The notes beneath the pieces are model-generated. The model saw nothing but the letters and a program-made list of their open reading frames with translations, was not told where the DNA came from and did no database searches. From the NCBI RefSeq assembly GCF_040054535.1, contig NC_090783.1:3265001-3329000 (forward strand): DNA of 64,000 nt. Direction: 5' to 3'. This document shows, one piece after another, positions 34,404-46,400 of this stretch. The stretch is from Antennarius striatus (taxonomy: Eukaryota; Chordata; Actinopteri; Lophiiformes; Antennariidae). A program made the position numbers and the translations under genes. Positions within the stretch are counted from its first letter, which is position 1. The number at the start of each line of letters is the position of its first letter.

Positions 34404-37400
34404 GTATGTAACATAAATCCAAATTCACCTCTCTCTCCCTCTCCCTCTTTGGCTTCAGTCACCTTTCATGAAAACATTCTGTCAATAATAATTCAGTTTT
34501 GTGTATCTTCTGTTCACTCTGTGTTGGCTACATTTGTGTTGAGAACTCAGCCTCTATATGTTATTTGATGTCTTTCTGGGAGGGTTTACTTGCGTTTCTA
34601 CGATTAAATTTAGTTTGTTGTTTCTGTCTTAGAACCATGAGTTCCTGTTTTACAATTAGCTGATGAAAAGTTTTTAAAACTGTGCTTCAGGGAGATAACG
34701 ATGAGAAACAACACACTAACCACCATGATATTTTAATTTCCTGAACAGACCAATTGTTGAACTGTTGCTACTTGATAACTGAGTACTAAAACATTTAAGC
34801 TGTTAATGATTTTGTTTCATAATGAAATGGTTTTGTAGCCTGCTTCAGGTCAGGCAAATGTACTTTTACAACGGGGGGGTTTGTAAAAGAAAAATATGGT
34901 ATTTTTGTATCACAAATTCATTGTCATGTAATTTTCTGTGAAAATATTGCTGTCTAAGAACCCGATGAAGTCAAGTGTGGTTGGGATTTGTTGTTTTCCT
35001 ATTTGATTCCAATTACAAAACTTAAAGGTGTGAGTGGAAGAGCCGAGTGAACTTTATTTTGAAATCTTACCCTGCAAAACTTCAATCCACTCCCTTTCTT
35101 TTGTTCAGTAATTTTACCAATGTCAACTGTTTTGTCATGTTCAGTTTCATCATGAAGATGTTCTGTTCTGCATTGAGTGTGGACTGCACATAACACTGAC
35201 CCATAAAAAAGCTCACAGGTTCCATCCTAGTGGTCCAATGCTATGATTTAATCCAGTGTGTGTTTTACAGAGACGTGGGTACTGGGTTCAAAGTGTACTG
35301 TTAAAACTGGTGTGTGTGGGATCGATCAGACTTGGCCACTGACATAAATATCCATGTTGTGCCGTGATCACAAAGTACTCTGACACCTTTTTGAGTAAAT
35401 AATCTTGTTTATCTCTGGAGACCGTCCTTGGTTGCTGCAGTGAGAACTTGTCCTGTAAGCTGTAAGCTACAGAACCTGTCAATAAAGTTGTTCACTGGTT
35501 CATTGTCCGAACCAGGTGCTCCAGATCCCTGTGTGTTCCCTCCACAGCTTTCTGCAATACGCAGCGTCTTCTCCGAGCCCTGCTTATCATGCTGAAGAAC
35601 CCACCCTCCTTTTTACTTTAAGAATTATCAGAATTAGACTGTCTATTTTGTTTATTGTGAAATTATTTTTTATTTTCTGTAGACATATTACTTAATTGTT
35701 TGCTTGACCCCTGACCTGAATCGGAGATCTTGCCACGCTTGCCTTCTTCTTTCAGAAGTTCCTGGAACCGATTTGAAGACCTTAATCCTTTGCGTCGTTG
35801 TCTTAAGGCTCCACTTGTTAGCGCTGTTTGAACATACTGACGAAATCCAAATTGTCGGACCTGTATGAAGTGTTCAAACATAAAGACATCAACAGGAAGG
35901 AAACTTGAGGGCTCAGATTAGCAGGTCTTGACTTAAACATATGGAAGTTTAGCTGGAGTGAAAGCTTTACTTTTTTTAAATGATGTTTCTAACATAACAA
36001 ACAAAAATGTCGTTTAATTTTGATATTTATCTTAAGGAATTCTTTCTGAAAGTCTTTTTTTGGTCTATGAGGTGTAATATTGATTTGAAAAAAGGAATCA
36101 TTAGCTCAACAAAGATCCATACAGACACACACCTCCCCTTTAAACACCCTCTCAGTCACCTGTTGGAGTCTTCTCGTCGGACCTGCTGAGTACACACTCC
36201 TAACAAACCGCAGTGACACACGCAGCTTGCAGAACAAGAACTGTAGCTTTCACCCGCTGGTTGTAGTTGACAGTGCTGTTAGAAGTCTCTCTTGTCATTA
36301 GCGAACAATTCCCAACTGAAATCCGCTTTGAGAATTCGATGAAAGGCTGTGCCGAGATTAGACGGAGCTCTTTGAGGGAGTGGGCACAGATGTGGTGGGG
36401 GAACTGTTGTGGCTCTTCCACTTGTTGGTCTCGTTTGTAACGTTAACTCCTTCAATATCTGTACTCTGATTCTCCTGCAGACCGATTCGTCCCCTTCTTT
36501 GTCACTAGCCCAACTCACCAAGGTATCGTTCTCTTCTCATACTGGTTTTATGCTTCACAGCTGATACATTCGTCTTGTCGTTTTTCTTATGAGCCTAACA
36601 TCCCTTTCTCCCCCCCCACCCCCCCTTTCCCCTCTTGTGTTGTGGTGTAGACGGCTAACCTCGTTGATGCCAATGCATCGGAGGAGGACAAGATTAAAGC
36701 CATGATGTCTCAGTCCAATCACGAATATGACCCCATTCAGTCAGTACACACACTCCTTGTTTTATTGGGTTTTTTTAACTACACCGGCTGCGTGTACTTT
36801 CTGAAAACCAATCCAACCTGTGTCTGTAGTTATTCCAAGAAAGCGATCGGACCCCCTCCTGCTCATTACACCTGCTTTCGCTGTGGGAAGGCCGGCCACT
36901 ACATCCGGCAGTGCCCCTTGCTGACGGTAACTATCGCTGGTTTTCCTCACCTGTTGGTGTTTGTGATTTTTGATTTTTAAATCCGATTTGAAACATTTTT
37001 AGGTGCAGGATAAGAGCGTGGAGGCGCTGAAGCAAGTCAGGATCAGTAAAGGCATCCCTCAGAGCTTCATGGTGAAAGCAGAGCCCGGCACTAAAGGAGC
37101 CATGCTGACCAGCACGGGGGAATACGCCATACCTGCTATAGACGCGTACGTATCAAACCAGGAGCATCAAGTACGCTTTGACTTAGATCGCACAAATGCG
37201 TACCTTTTAAAATGTGTGCACACACAGGGAAGCGTACGCTCAAGGAAAGAAGGAGCGGCCCCCGTTTGTTCCGCACGAGCAGTCGTCCTCCGAGGATGAT
37301 TCGGACCCCATCCCGGATGAGCTCCTGTGTCCGATCTGTAACGACCTGATGACCGACGCCGTGGTGATCCCCTGCTGCGGAAACAGTTACTGCGATGAGT

Positions 37401-40400
37401 GTGAGTGCAACGGAAAAGTTAAAAGTCACATCCTGTCACGTCCGCCTTCAGGGAGGGGGTTAACTCGCTGCGTCTGTCTGATGAACGATTGTTTGCTTGC
37501 AGGTATCAGGACGGCCCTGCTGGACTCAGAGGAGCACGTCTGCTTCACGTGCAAACAGTCCGACGTTTCTCCCGATAACCTCATCGCCAACAAGTTTCTT
37601 CGACAGGTACCCCCCCCCCTCGCGGTCCGATGTTTGATCTGTTTTACTCCAATACGCTAAATGCTTGCAGCTAACTGTTTTAATTCTTCTCCCCCCCACC
37701 CCCCAACAGGCCGTGAACAACTTTAAGAATGAAACCGGATACACCAAACAAGTGCGCAAGTCGCTCCACAGCGCTGCCCCGCCCCCTCCGCGCCTTCAGC
37801 TGGTCCGGCCTCTGCATTCCAGGCAGCAGGACCCCCTGCTGGCGAACGCCTCCCACAACTCCCCCGCAGTTGTGCCCCCCTCCGCTCCTCAAGCGCACCC
37901 GCCGGCTTCGACTTCGTCTACGCCTCCCGTTGCTCCCGTCGCTTCTACTCCCGCTGCTGCCACTCCCCCTCCATCGGCTCCGACTCCCCCCGCCGTTCCT
38001 ACCCCTCCACACGTGTCCACTGTTGAGGGACGAGACGCTTCCCCCGCCCCTCCACCTGTTGTTGACCACCCCTCTCCTGTGCGGTCCAGCAGCCAAGGGG
38101 AGCCACCTCCACCGGGGTAAGTCCAGTCTGCGATGTTCCCCCCCCTACATAGAAGAAGCCATGACGCTCAGATCCACATTAACTGAATGTCTCTGATTCT
38201 GTTGTAGGGAAACGGATCCAGAACCAGGAGCGACACCGGAATCATCGTCGAACTCGGAGTGCGGATCACAGGTGAGCGAGCGACGACACTCATAGTTCCA
38301 CACAAACATGACTCAGGTGATGCAGTGACCAGAAAGATGCTCGGGCCTCAATCCCAGAGAAAACTTGTAGGCTGACATAAAAAATGCTATTTATATATTT
38401 AGTTGACTCCAGTTATCAGAAACCGTGGTTATGCAACTGAATATTAGGTTATGCTTCTCAGAACAGTTTAATCTTCAAGCATTTCTTAGTTTATTCAGTA
38501 GATTTTAGAAATTGGTTAATGAAGATGTCAACACAGCTATTTTTTTTTAATTTTACATATTTCTTGACTTTCTGTAAAATACGATCAAATTCAATGACTC
38601 TTTCCATTTAAAGAAATTCTTATTTAAAGAATTTTTTTCGTTTTATTCACCTTTTTAAACACACTGCTAGTATTATGAACATAACTACATCCCTGAAGGT
38701 GAACATCTAAGTCGTCTTGGTCGTAACGGCTCGCATTTTTCTCTCGCAGAACTACCAGTTCAGTGTTGTTGGCCACCCTCCACCTCTACGGCCGCCTCAC
38801 TCCTCAAGTAAGACGTTTAATTATTTAAAGCAGTAAAACTTAAGCAGACAACCGAAGCTTTTAAGAACATTCGGCAATTAACAAACTGTTTTTCGTCTGC
38901 TAGGTCAGTCACGACACCATCAGTCCTACAGAGTGGGAGGAGGAGGAGGAGGAGGTCGACACTGGGAGAGGTGAGACCTGTCTTTGTGGTGGTTATCTGG
39001 GGTTTTGGTTGTCACATTTTATTCTGACACGGTTTTTTGTCTCATCTTTTTTCCCCCCAGGTCTTTCAGGAGCAGAGATCATCCATCCAGTCACCTCCAG
39101 GCAGCTCAGCCTCCTGTTCCCGTCGCCCCGGTGTTCCCGGCTCCATCCCTGTACCCGCCGCCGCTACAGCCTTACCCTCCTCCGTACACCTCTGGACCCA
39201 GCCTGGTCCCCCCTCCCGCCCTCGGTTATCAGCCTCAACCTCTTTACACCCCCGGACCGCCTGTGCTCAACCCGCCATGGGTTGCCCCTGGCAACCAGCC
39301 TCCTCTCATCCCTCTTTCAGCCTCGCTCTCTCAGCCTCCGCTGTCAAAGGAGGATTTCTACCGACAGAGACACCATCGGCAGGACAAGTGAGTTGTTGGT
39401 TTGTCAGATGCTAACGATTAGCAGGATGTACATGTAATGATACGTGTTTGCATGACGGCTTGAGCGACGAATTCTGTGAGGATAAAACGGCTGAAGTTGT
39501 TCTAAAAGTTTCTCTTTTGTTGTTGTTGTCGCAGCAGAGTTACGTCCAAACTGGATGAATTCACTCAAGACTTCCACAAAGAGCTGATGAAGTACAGAAA
39601 TGCACCAAAGAGACGAAGAATGTCGTATTCCAGGTACTTTGAAAACGCTTTTCAGTTCTAAATTAAATTAGTTTCATCTCGACGCCTTCTTAAAACAATC
39701 GCTTTAAGTTTGTTTTTTCCCCAGATTTTTCAGGACAGACAAAAAACTCAACCATTGGTTGATAATTTAGGAGGTGATTATTTTAAGAGGGTGGCGATAT
39801 GCATTGCCAAAGTCTTGTATTACAATATTTTGTTCCTCTGTTTTTATCCCTTTATTTCCCTGTCTAGGTCCCGATCATACAGTCGCTCTCCATTCAGCCG
39901 ATCTTACTCTCGTTCCAGATCAAGATCTAGATCCAGATCCAGGTCTTACTCGTATTCCCAAAGCCGCTCGCGATCCCGTTCTCGATCGCACGGCCGGTCC
40001 TACCCCCGCTCCCCTTACTCTAGACGCAACGGACGCAGTTATGGACGCTCACGCTCCAGATCCCGGTCTCGATCGAGATCTTACGGGTATCGGCGCTCTG
40101 GATCACCGCGGTCCCCCCCGTCCTACCGGGGAGGCGGTTGGGAAGGAGCAGACGGAGCGGCGCCCTACAGGTCGAGGTCACGTTCCCGCTCCCCCGGCGC
40201 CTACAGGAGCCGTAGCCCCGTTAGGAAGCTTCCTCCTCGGGAGCTGGGACAGTACGAGATGAAGGGTCCGAGTCCGGGCGGCCACGAGCGCTGGGAGAGA
40301 GAGAACTACCGGCAGTGGGAATACCCGGACTGGTACAAGTTCTACAAACACTACGACACCCAGCATCCCTCGCTGCATCACAGAGGCCACGGCAGCAGAG

Positions 40401-43400
40401 ACAGGGAGAGGGAGAGGATGTCCCCGTTAGCGAGAGATTACTCCCCCCAGGGACGAGGAAGAAGAGGGAGAGAAGAGCGAGGGGCTCCGCCCCATCATCC
40501 TCCGTCGTCGTCGTCCTCCGGGACCAAGTCTAGTTCTAAACTCCTGAAGACGAAGAAAGTGAAGAAGAGGAAGGCCGGCGAGGAGGCGGAGCCGTCGAAT
40601 CAGTCGGTGGACCGGAGCGACGCCACGCCCGTCAGAGACGAACCGATGGATGAGATCCCTTCGCCCGTCAAAACCCCGCCCGTCTCCTCCAAGCCTCAGG
40701 TTGGCGGCGCTGCTACCGCCAAAGCTCCGCCCTCTAAAAGCCCCGCCACGCCTGTTAAACCCGCCGCCAAATCGACGTCGAAGACCCAATCGGATAAATC
40801 CAAGAAAGAGAAGGGTCAGAAGGTCAAAGCGAAGGTGAAGACGGAGGGGGTGAAAGCCAAGAGCGACAAGGTCAAAAAGAAGACGGGGGAGGGTGTGGCC
40901 AGGAAGAGGGAGTCCTCTTCCTCCTCCTCCTCCGTCGCTAAACCGCTAAAGAGCATCAAACCCAAAGCAGAAGATGACCCCCCCAGCTCCAATTCCTCCA
41001 AAAAGGAGAAGAGTAAAAGCTCTGGAATGAGGCCCCCCATGCTAAAGACCCCACCACTGTCCCAGAACCTGTCCCTGCATCATCCCTCCATGCACGACGG
41101 CCCCCGCCCCGGACACGATATGAGGGGAAGGAGGGATCTCCTTCCGAGTGGCGGCCTCCTCCCGCTCCCCCACCTGCACGGACACCCGCTCCTCCAGCTG
41201 CCCCCCTCCCTGGACATCCGCAGGAGGATGATGGACGACGGTCGCTCTTTGCTCGGACCTCCTCCCGGGAAGCTGAGAAGACTGGACGTGCTGGGGGGCG
41301 GAGGCGACCCCCATATGTCCCATCAGCCCCTGATCCACAGGCTGCTGCTCCCCGACAGGCCTGGTCTCCCCCCACCCCCCCTGCTCGGGAGTCGCGATCT
41401 GGGCCGAGGAGACGAGCGAGGTTTCATCAGACCTCCGATGGACCTTCAGGTGGGTCGATCGCTTGTGTATCTTCAGAGACAACCGTAGAAAAGTATGCAG
41501 GGTTTTATGGGGGGGTGGGTGGGGGTAACAGGTGGGAGAAGGCAGAGTCCAGCAGATGGCAGTAGTGCAAAAGGTGTCTCCACCAGCAGCATGTTCCTAA
41601 ACCCGAGACACCAGCGTAAAGCACATTGACTGTTTGATCTTAACTTTAGTCCCTAAGTGTTTATAGACTCAACATCCTGGTATGATGATCATGTGACAGG
41701 AAGTGACCATTCCAAAATAGTGGTGTGGCCAGTGTGCAAATTTCAAGGAAGCAGCTAGTTGTAAAAAGCTATATTTTTGATACTACAGGTATTTTTAAAA
41801 CATATTTAACAAGTTTAATTTTTTGATTACATGTTATTTATTACTTTTAATCAGGTCTGACCATATTTGTTTAGGAAAATAAAATAATGTCAAACAAATT
41901 ACAGAAATATCGCTGTATCATATAAGTCACATTGGGCTGTTGGCCTTAAAATAAGAATGAAAATCCTTGTGACCAATTTGTTAGAATAACGAAAAATGGT
42001 AATAACCAACCCAATTAATCTAAATCTATTTGCTCTGAGCCGATTCTGGCCGTCTTTTGGTACCTTTGATTTTTTTTTTGTCTCCTATGTACCACATAAA
42101 AAATGTTAAAAATATCCATGCTTTGTTATCTTTTTCTTCAGCACAACTTCATCTATATGAAAAGATAATATTTCACTATAACCTACTTCATTGACTTATG
42201 GCAAAATATACACAATCAAATTCGAATTAAAAATAAAATTGTATTTATTGCAATACAAACCAAAAAATATGCTCACTTAACTGTTTGGGAACTTGAAGAA
42301 AACAAATATAGGATGCTAACATGAGTATATAAAAGTAAAATTGTACTTAAGTCATACTATATACCAATATTTAGAATGAGAATATGTATTTTCATAGGTG
42401 TTTTTAGTTCATACTAACACAAACTTTAGCTGCAACTCTTCAAAACAAATTGCAAAATAACAACATTGAGCATTGCATCCTCAAATAGTGCAAATATACA
42501 GTGAGGAACACTTGAGATGTTCTTAAACTTTATCCAGTGGTCAGGGTCATCTCAAGCTGTCCAGGCGATGGTGTGGCTGAACCAGTGGAGAGCTGGAACT
42601 GGTCTGACCCCCCCCCCCCCATGCCCTGTCTGGGTAGAGGGTCCACTCTTCTCATATCTCTATACACGCATGGCAATAACATTTGATAAAATTGACTGTT
42701 CAGATTGTTTATATAGAACATGATGAATTCAAAAAGCTTCACGTATCATTCCAGCCCTGATCTTCTGTATACATAAACCTACATTAATACGGGACTTTCT
42801 CCGCATATGAAAATGGTTTATAATGTTAACAATACAGAATAAACAAAAGCCGTAAATATTCATCTTTAGTTTGTCTTACCCCTCATCGATGGCGATTCAT
42901 CGCTCTTTAGCAGAGCTTGATGATCTTGTCATGCAGATAAAATCTCAACATCGCCGTCTTTCCATAAAACGGCTCCACTTGCCTGCTAGCCGACCGCTAG
43001 CTGTTGAAAATGTCCGGTTTTCCCTGGTCGATCGGCGTCAAATAAAAATCGAGGGAGAGTTTCACATCTACACTGTCGCGTAAAGATGACGACAGCGATC
43101 TGCATCACGGACTTTTTATGTTTCCAAAGCTTTAAATACACCATGTGATCTGATCACATGTTGTGGTCAAGCTTTTATGAAACCCTCCCATCAGACCACA
43201 ACCACAAAGTGTTTCTGACAATCGTTTCTCTTCAACACCACTGGTGCGCAAACTTCTTCAAAGATACATCTACTTTGTGGGAACTCCCAGGTATCAGCTT
43301 GAAGACGCGAAAAGTTTTGCCCAAGGGAGGCAAAGGATCTGCTGACACCAAGGTGGAAAAAAGAAAGTGGAGTCATGATCAGTGGTGTGACAACAAATCC

Positions 43401-46400
43401 GTGACTCTGATCTCATCCAATCAAACGGCTGAGCCTCAGGTTGACGCTCAACGCTAGGAGCAAAGCAGACGAGGCGTTTGTGGCGGTCAGGAGACCACGA
43501 TTGTGAAAGAATGCAACACCATTCATGGGCGGAGTGGATTCCCTTTAAGTGTTTTGTAAATTAATGTGTTAGGTCTGTTGTTCAGTTCTCTGTAGCTATG
43601 AAAACTTATTACAAATGCCCTCAATTAGGCAGTATTTTATATTTTTAATGCAGTTCGCTTTTTTTATTGATGCAAAATCAAACAATTTCAGGTTAAATCT
43701 TGTTATTGAAGTCACATGTTTGATATGTTGTGTAAATGCAAATTGAAAGGCGTTTTTTTGTTTTAGCAAGCAGTAAAAACTGTCAGGTTTACCTCTGTTG
43801 AAATAAGGAATATGTTTACATTATGTATATGTAACAAAACAGATCTTTGGTAATAAACAGTGTTATTCCGAGAAAAAAAATATAGAAATGTGTTGTATTT
43901 GTTCTGTGGTAAACTCACAGAATTTTCCTTTAAGGATAAATGGGTGTGGGTTGAAGCCGGCCCCGAAAAGAGTACGGGGGGGCCTAGAGGAGCCAGTCTA
44001 CTGGCATGACCAGGAGATCCCACCTGACACGTCTTCTACCCAGCACATTGGAAGGGGCGGCATCATGAGTTAGGGGGGGTCTTCCAGATTGTGCAAACGG
44101 CAGCTGGCGACGTGAAGATGTTGCAGCAGTCATCCCTCGTGACTGAAGGCCCCCCCCCGTCTGTGTGTCATGACTGGGTTCTGCTGCAGTTGAACCATCC
44201 TGTCTGTTCCCCTGATCGAAATCTGATTGAGAACATTTGGGGTTGGACGGCAAAGGAAGTTTACAAATATGGAAACCAGTTCCAGACCGTGGATCCCCTC
44301 CGTGAAGCCATCTTCAACACTTGGAGCACCATTCCCACTAACCTGGAAACAAATGCATTTTGGCATCAGTCATACCAAAATGCATTTTTGAGGCGATTCA
44401 GAAGAATAGCGCAGCTACGCATCACCGAGTCCTTCTTTTTGGAGACTTATTTTTATTCTACGATGATTTTTTTTTTTTGGGCCAACTTCACCTGAAGGTG
44501 ACCGTGGAGTCTTCTGATTCAAACCCTCCTAACTTTTTACTGTCTTTTCCTTCATTTCCAGGTGAAGCCGCTGACCCAGAGGAGGATCAAGTTGAACAGA
44601 GATCTGGGCAGAAAGGGCGGTGCTGACTCGGCCCCGTCGGACAGAACTTCATCCGGCCCTGAGAAGACGACATCCTCTTCAAACCGACCGACTGCTGCCA
44701 ACACATCTGAGGGAGACCGCCTCGGCAGTACGACAGAAGGCTCCGGCAGAAAGGAGCGCACTTCGTCTTCTGAGAGGGAAACATCCAGAGACAGACAAGG
44801 AAGTACTGGGGAGAGACCTCAAGAGTCGGAGAGGGAACAGAACCGAAGCTCCGGACCGGACAGAGAGCGAGACAGACCCTCCGGATCCGATCGGGAGAGA
44901 GACAGAGGTGCGGCGTCGGACAGAGAGAGAGACAGAGCCTCGCATAAAGCGACGGCGGAGAGAGACAACAATGGAGAGAGGTCGGGGAGGACGGAGCGGA
45001 AGACCTCCAGCGGCGGAAGATCGATCTCCGTGGATAAAATGACCATCGCAGAGAAGTCGGCCATCTCCAGGAGAACGGCCGACCACCAGGAGAAGACGAG
45101 CTCGTCGTCGAAGGAGCGCGGGGAGGAACGAACGTCCAAATCCGACAGGTTGGCTCCTTTTATTATCCTACTTACTGTCAAAACACCGTTCATACCCGTG
45201 ACTAAAAGCCAGGCATGACATTGTGGTTCTCCAAATACCGTTGTTAATCTGTGTAATTATATTCTCTTATTTCCCAGGAGTGTGTCCAAGGACAGAGCAG
45301 AGAGGAGCGCCCCCTCTGGAGAGAAATCTGCCGCTCATAGAGAAGGTGATAGAAATTTTCCGCACGCGTGAACAGAGAAATTTTTTTTTTTTTTTTTGTA
45401 CGTTAAACATGTTGGTTCCCCCCCCCCAGCAGTGAAAGATGTCGAGGAACCTTCTGCGAAGAGCAAACCCAGGATCAGCCGTAAAGCCCTGACGAGCCAC
45501 ACGGCGACCTACAGCAGGTGAGCCTGTTGTTTCTGTCGCGTAGCGTTTCTATGTATTCTAACGTGGGACAGATTCTTCACGTTTCGTGCTTCGTCTTCAT
45601 TCGTGCGTCGGGGGGCGGGGGGTTGTCGTGCCACGACCTGAAAATAACCAGAAACCAGCGTCTGGAGCAGCGGCTGAATGTTTCTCATGTCGGTTATTTT
45701 GATGAACATTTCCCCCACAGGCTGCGCTCAGGATGTGAACATAAGTCAGGGAGCATTTACAGTTAAAGTTAAACTGAAATCCAACTGAACGTAGTTCATC
45801 AAATCGAAGCTATAAGCAAAGCTGCATGTATGACACGACCGTAAACACAGAGCGCGCTATACACCCCTCCTCCCCCATTTGTCCGATTCTCCGTGTTTAG
45901 TCTGGTTGTGTTACGTAAAAACGCAGCGCTAAGAATGGAAGAGGCGGCGCTCCTTAAGATCGGCCGGATCTATTCTTGAGGTGATCAGACGCTGGAGGTT
46001 GATCTGACGGATGCACATCTGTCTTCAGGGTTAAATGAAGTGTTTAAAATGATGCTTCCTGAATTATATTGGAGGTGAAAGGTCGGATTGAAGTCGCGTC
46101 ACTTCCGATTTAAGGGAGAAATCCCGTTTTGGAAAGTTTATCTCCTCCAGGAGGATGTTAAAAAAAACAAGACAACAAAAGTCAAACTGACATTTCAGTA
46201 TAGCACAGCCATGACATGTTGCATTCTGGGTAATGTCAATGAAGCTGAAGAGTGTCTGACATTTTGTTAAAACAGAATCTGTTTCATTTTTGGACACCAG
46301 GTCGGGACAAGAAACCAAGAGGGAGTCCGACAAAGACCAGAAGAGTCAGTCGTCTAAATCTGCAGAGCAGCCGCCGCCCAGTCCCCCAACCAGCCACGCC

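Noticed and set aside
37729..38196. 155-codon Pro/Leu-rich + frame
   Set aside because: Alternative frame of the real rbbp6 exon 37710-38116, whose own frame continues the RING protein.
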